Part shown: positions 61,611-64,000 of the stretch, piece by piece | Numbering within the stretch: position 1 is the stretch's first letter | How the letters are laid out: the number at the start of each line of letters is the position of its first letter | Notes under the pieces: model-generated | Database searches by the model: none | The model's input: only the letters and a program-made list of their open reading frames with translations | What the model was told of the DNA's origin: nothing | Program-made: the position numbers and the translations under genes | Assembly (NCBI GenBank): GCA_019359075.1 | Contig: JAHHIB010000008.1 | Span: 36,793 to 100,792, forward strand | From: Kalymmatonema hyalinum WJT4-NPBG1 | GTDB lineage: Bacteria; Cyanobacteriota; Cyanobacteriia; Cyanobacteriales; Nostocaceae | Direction: 5' to 3' | DNA: 64,000 bases

Positions 61611-63170
61611 ATGACTAATGATAGAAATGATACAAATCATCCTGAATTTAACGTCGATGAATTAATGCAGAAAATTCGGGAGGAAGTCGCTAATCGTCCC
61701 AGAGAACCTCAAGTAAGAAAAATTACAACAGAGAAGCCAGAAATATCTAATAGTACAGCAACATTTCATCATAATATTTTCAATCACATTAACACTTTGC
61801 TCTTTAATGCAGAGTCTAGAGCTATTACCCGCACTAAATGGCCTGATAACCTTAATAAATTTCCTCTTAATCTAAGTAAACCTTTCCAAAATATTGCTTT
61901 AAAACTACTAAATTTTATCTTTAAAGACCAACGAGAAGTTAATTTTAATGTCATCCGTGCTTTAAAAGAATATGTGCTGCTGAATCGACAACTTATAGAA
62001 CAAGTAACAAATTTGAAAACTCAGCTTGATCAGCGCTTTAGTACAGTGAATATTCATTTGGACACTGTAGATACTCGTTTACAAGCAATGGAAGAGCGCT
62101 TAAGTGCTGTATGTAACCGTATTCCAAACATAGATAACAGATGGAATGATTTTAATACGAAAGTAAATAGTTCGATAAGTGACATACAACAGCGTTTGGA
62201 TGCTGCAAATAGTCATAGACAACTAATAGATGAGCATCTAAAAACCGTGGATACACATCTCCAAGGAACAGATGAACGCTTAGGTCATGTAGATACTCGC
62301 CTACAAGCAATCAATGAACGCTTAGGTGTTGTAAGTATTCGTGTGGAAGATCTGGATAAGCGTCATTTGAAAAATGATGATTACCTGAAAAATGACCTCA
62401 TACAGCAAAAGCGCTTAATAACTATGTTTTTGGAAGAAGCACAGAAACGGTTACCAGAACCTTTTACCCAAGAACAGTTGCAAACTCTTGCTAATGAGGA
62501 ACAACATTCGCTAGATGCGTTATACGTAGCTTTTGAAGACCAGTTTCGAGGTAGTCGTGAAGATATCCTTAACAGGTTCAGAGTCTACTTACCCATAATT
62601 GAAGAAGCAAAGATAGGTACACCGAACTTACCCATTTTAGATGTTGGCTGTGGTCGTGGTGAGTGGCTGGAGTTGCTGCGTGAGTCTGGATACACGGCAA
62701 GGGGTATAGATATCAACAGGGTAATGCTAGAACAGTGTAGAACTAGGGAATTGGAGGTGATGGAATCAGATGTTATTACATATTTGCAGTCTTTACCAGA
62801 TGCGAGTTTAGGTGCGGTCACTGGATTTCATATTATTGAGCATTTGCCATTTGAAGTATTGATTAAGTTGTTTGATGAAACTATTAGGGTTCTTAGTCCA
62901 GGAGGTCTAGCTATTTTTGAAACACCGAATCCAGAAAATGTATTAGTAGGTAGTCATACATTTTACTTAGATCCCACTCATCGCAATCCTTTACCAAGTG
63001 CCATGATTAAGTTTATGGCAGAGTCGCGGGGCCTTTCTAGAGTCACAACTATGAAGCTGCATCCTTACCCAGAAGAGGAAATATTAGATGCTTCTCCCTT
63101 GGTAGAACGCTTTAATAATTACTTTCATGGACCACAGGACTATGCTGTGATTGGTTACAAAAATGGGTAA
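61611..63170 (+). CDS. coiled-coil methyltransferase of the export cluster
   Basis: 519 residues. N-terminal leader (NVDELMQKIREEVANRP is common to glycan-modifying proteins), then a long coiled coil (about 115-275) with repeating units HLDTVDTRLQAMEERL, HLQGTDERLGHVDTRLQAI, then a class I methyltransferase (about 330-500): PILDVGCGRGEWLELLRESG, RGIDINRVMLEQC, VTGFHIIEHLPFEVLIKL, LFETPNPENVLVGSHTFYLD. Coiled-coil plus methyltransferase is how WbdD-like chain terminators measure and cap O-antigen length, although here the order is reversed and no kinase domain is present. Probable chain-end methylation. Confidence 0.85.
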   Translation: MTNDRNDTNHPEFNVDELMQKIREEVANRPREPQVRKITTEKPEISNSTATFHHNIFNHINTLLFNAESRAITRTKWPDNLNKFPLNLSKPFQNIALKLLNFIFKDQREVNFNVIRALKEYVLLNRQLIEQVTNLKTQLDQRFSTVNIHLDTVDTRLQAMEERLSAVCNRIPNIDNRWNDFNTKVNSSISDIQQRLDAANSHRQLIDEHLKTVDTHLQGTDERLGHVDTRLQAINERLGVVSIRVEDLDKRHLKNDDYLKNDLIQQKRLITMFLEEAQKRLPEPFTQEQLQTLANEEQHSLDALYVAFEDQFRGSREDILNRFRVYLPIIEEAKIGTPNLPILDVGCGRGEWLELLRESGYTARGIDINRVMLEQCRTRELEVMESDVITYLQSLPDASLGAVTGFHIIEHLPFEVLIKLFDETIRVLSPGGLAIFETPNPENVLVGSHTFYLDPTHRNPLPSAMIKFMAESRGLSRVTTMKLHPYPEEEILDASPLVERFNNYFHGPQDYAVIGYKNG

Positions 63171-63258
63171 ATAGCGAACTCTAAAGTTTCACAATAGGCT
63201 CGAATTATCCTAAAATAAACAGTGAACTTTCAGGATTCCCTATTATAGGATATCAACC

Positions 63259-64000
63259 GTGACTAAAGTTGCTATTTTAACACCGTGTATTGCAGATGGA
63301 GATGCTGTCAGCAATGATGTCATAGGGATGCATCAATCCCTAATTAAAAATGGTTATGAAGTTCAGGTATTCGCAGCAAGCTGGAGCAGTGAAAGACAGA
63401 AAATTAAGCATGTAAAAGAAATTAGAAAATTTTTACAAAGAAAATCTGACATTTTAATTTATCACTATTCCGTAGGTTGGGATGATGCTCTTAATCTACT
63501 GCTAGAGATTAATTGTAACAAGGTTGTAAAATACCATAATGTCACTCCACCAAACTTTTATGAAAATATTAGTGCAGAATATACTAGCGTCTGTAGTGCC
63601 GGACGAGAACAACTGAAACATATCGCTGCTATACAGGGCGCTCTCTACTTAGCTGATTCCGAATATAATGCGTCTGAATTATATTTTCTCAAGGTTCCAA
63701 AAGACAATATTTTGGTGTTACCTCCTTTCCACCATATTGAAGATTTGCAATATATAGACGCGGATATTAGCGTTTTAGATAGATACATAGATGGAAAAGT
63801 CAACATTTTAATGGTTGGTCGTTTCGCTCCTAATAAAGGACACGCAACCCTAATTGATGCTTTTAACATTTATCACACTACCTATAACAGAGACAGTCGC
63901 CTTTTCATTGTTGGAAAAGAAGACGATCGCTTAAACAGTTACACTACATTTATTTATCAAAAGGTTAGCGATTTGGGTTTACAAGATTCAGTAGTCTTTA
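63259..64000 (+). CDS. glycosyltransferase (GT4-like), 3' truncated by window end
   Basis: Start GTG 63259 (VTKVAILTPCIADGDAVSND) with AGGA upstream; 247 codons are visible and the frame stays open. N-terminal donor-independent domain: GMHQSLIKNGYEVQVFAASW, DILIYHYSVGWDDALNLLL and VVKYHNVTPPNFY. Start of the C-terminal Rossmann domain: VNILMVGRFAPNKGHATLIDAF and LFIVGKEDDRLNSY. This is the usual layout of retaining GT-B enzymes of family 4, which add sugars to lipid-linked chains. It continues the polysaccharide cluster. Confidence 0.9.
   Translation, partial: MTKVAILTPCIADGDAVSNDVIGMHQSLIKNGYEVQVFAASWSSERQKIKHVKEIRKFLQRKSDILIYHYSVGWDDALNLLLEINCNKVVKYHNVTPPNFYENISAEYTSVCSAGREQLKHIAAIQGALYLADSEYNASELYFLKVPKDNILVLPPFHHIEDLQYIDADISVLDRYIDGKVNILMVGRFAPNKGHATLIDAFNIYHTTYNRDSRLFIVGKEDDRLNSYTTFIYQKVSDLGLQDSVVF

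Overview
The window reads as chromosome of a filamentous, heterocyst-type cyanobacterium. The evidence is a chlorophyll synthase, a PetP-type cytochrome b6f subunit, a Get3d-type ATPase, a ferrochelatase with a light-harvesting-like C-terminal helix, frequent HIP1 palindromes (GCGATCGC) inside and between genes, and many AT-rich heptamer and GC-rich palindromic dispersed repeats. I cannot name the genus. No rRNA, tRNA or CRISPR array was seen. The left edge cuts a Na+/H+ antiporter and the right edge cuts a glycosyltransferase.

Layout. 1-2.3 kb: ion-homeostasis genes (antiporter tail, RCK/TrkA-like protein, lipoprotein, glycine-zipper stress protein). 2.7-12.1 kb: a secreted sugar dehydrogenase, then an RppA/RppB-like two-component system with decayed duplicates of the regulator's 5' end, then membrane-stress type genes (YvlD/holin family, a release-factor-like protein, a broken mgtE, a small surface protein, a rhomboid). 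Three of the intergenic stretches here share a 43-bp operator-like sequence. 12.2-24.5 kb: mixed housekeeping and hypothetical genes (permease, lipoprotein methyltransferase, SDR, kinase-like ATPase, GDSL esterase, hemH, EgtD-like methyltransferase, hydrolase, Nudix, folK) with several relics (TnpB, methyltransferase, ADP-ribosylglycohydrolase). 24.8-43.6 kb: PBP1A, AI-2E-type permease, TPR-rhomboid fusion, RTX protein, clpC, the MlaF/MlaD lipid-transport pair, carotenoid-type oxidoreductase, dihydroorotase-like protein and a double histidine phosphatase. 43.8-51 kb: an accessory island with a Cys-type sulfatase and its formylglycine-generating enzyme, a type II restriction-modification system with its own controller protein, and an MGME1/PD-(D/E)XK-like nuclease. 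51.5-55.7 kb: ChaN-like protein, chlG, get3d and petP. 56.3-64 kb: an ABC-dependent polysaccharide export cluster (permease, GDP-mannose dehydratase, ATPase, two large methyltransferases, glycosyltransferase).

Most notable structure: the accessory island carries duplicated edges. Segment A (about 200 bp) and segment B (about 75-100 bp) lie almost side by side at 44.3-44.7 kb. They recur at 47.66 kb (A) and 50.2-50.35 kb (B), this time separated by the complete restriction-modification system. The short copy looks like an empty or deleted version of the occupied copy. Controller-type boxes (GACT-N3-AGTC-like) lie both before the controller/endonuclease operon and before the methyltransferase, although the two units converge. 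Other useful observations are a graveyard of response-regulator 5' ends beside the intact regulator, a putative regulon motif downstream of it, and several genes broken by small deletions or by dispersed palindromic repeats. All product calls come from reading the protein sequences by eye, with no database search.
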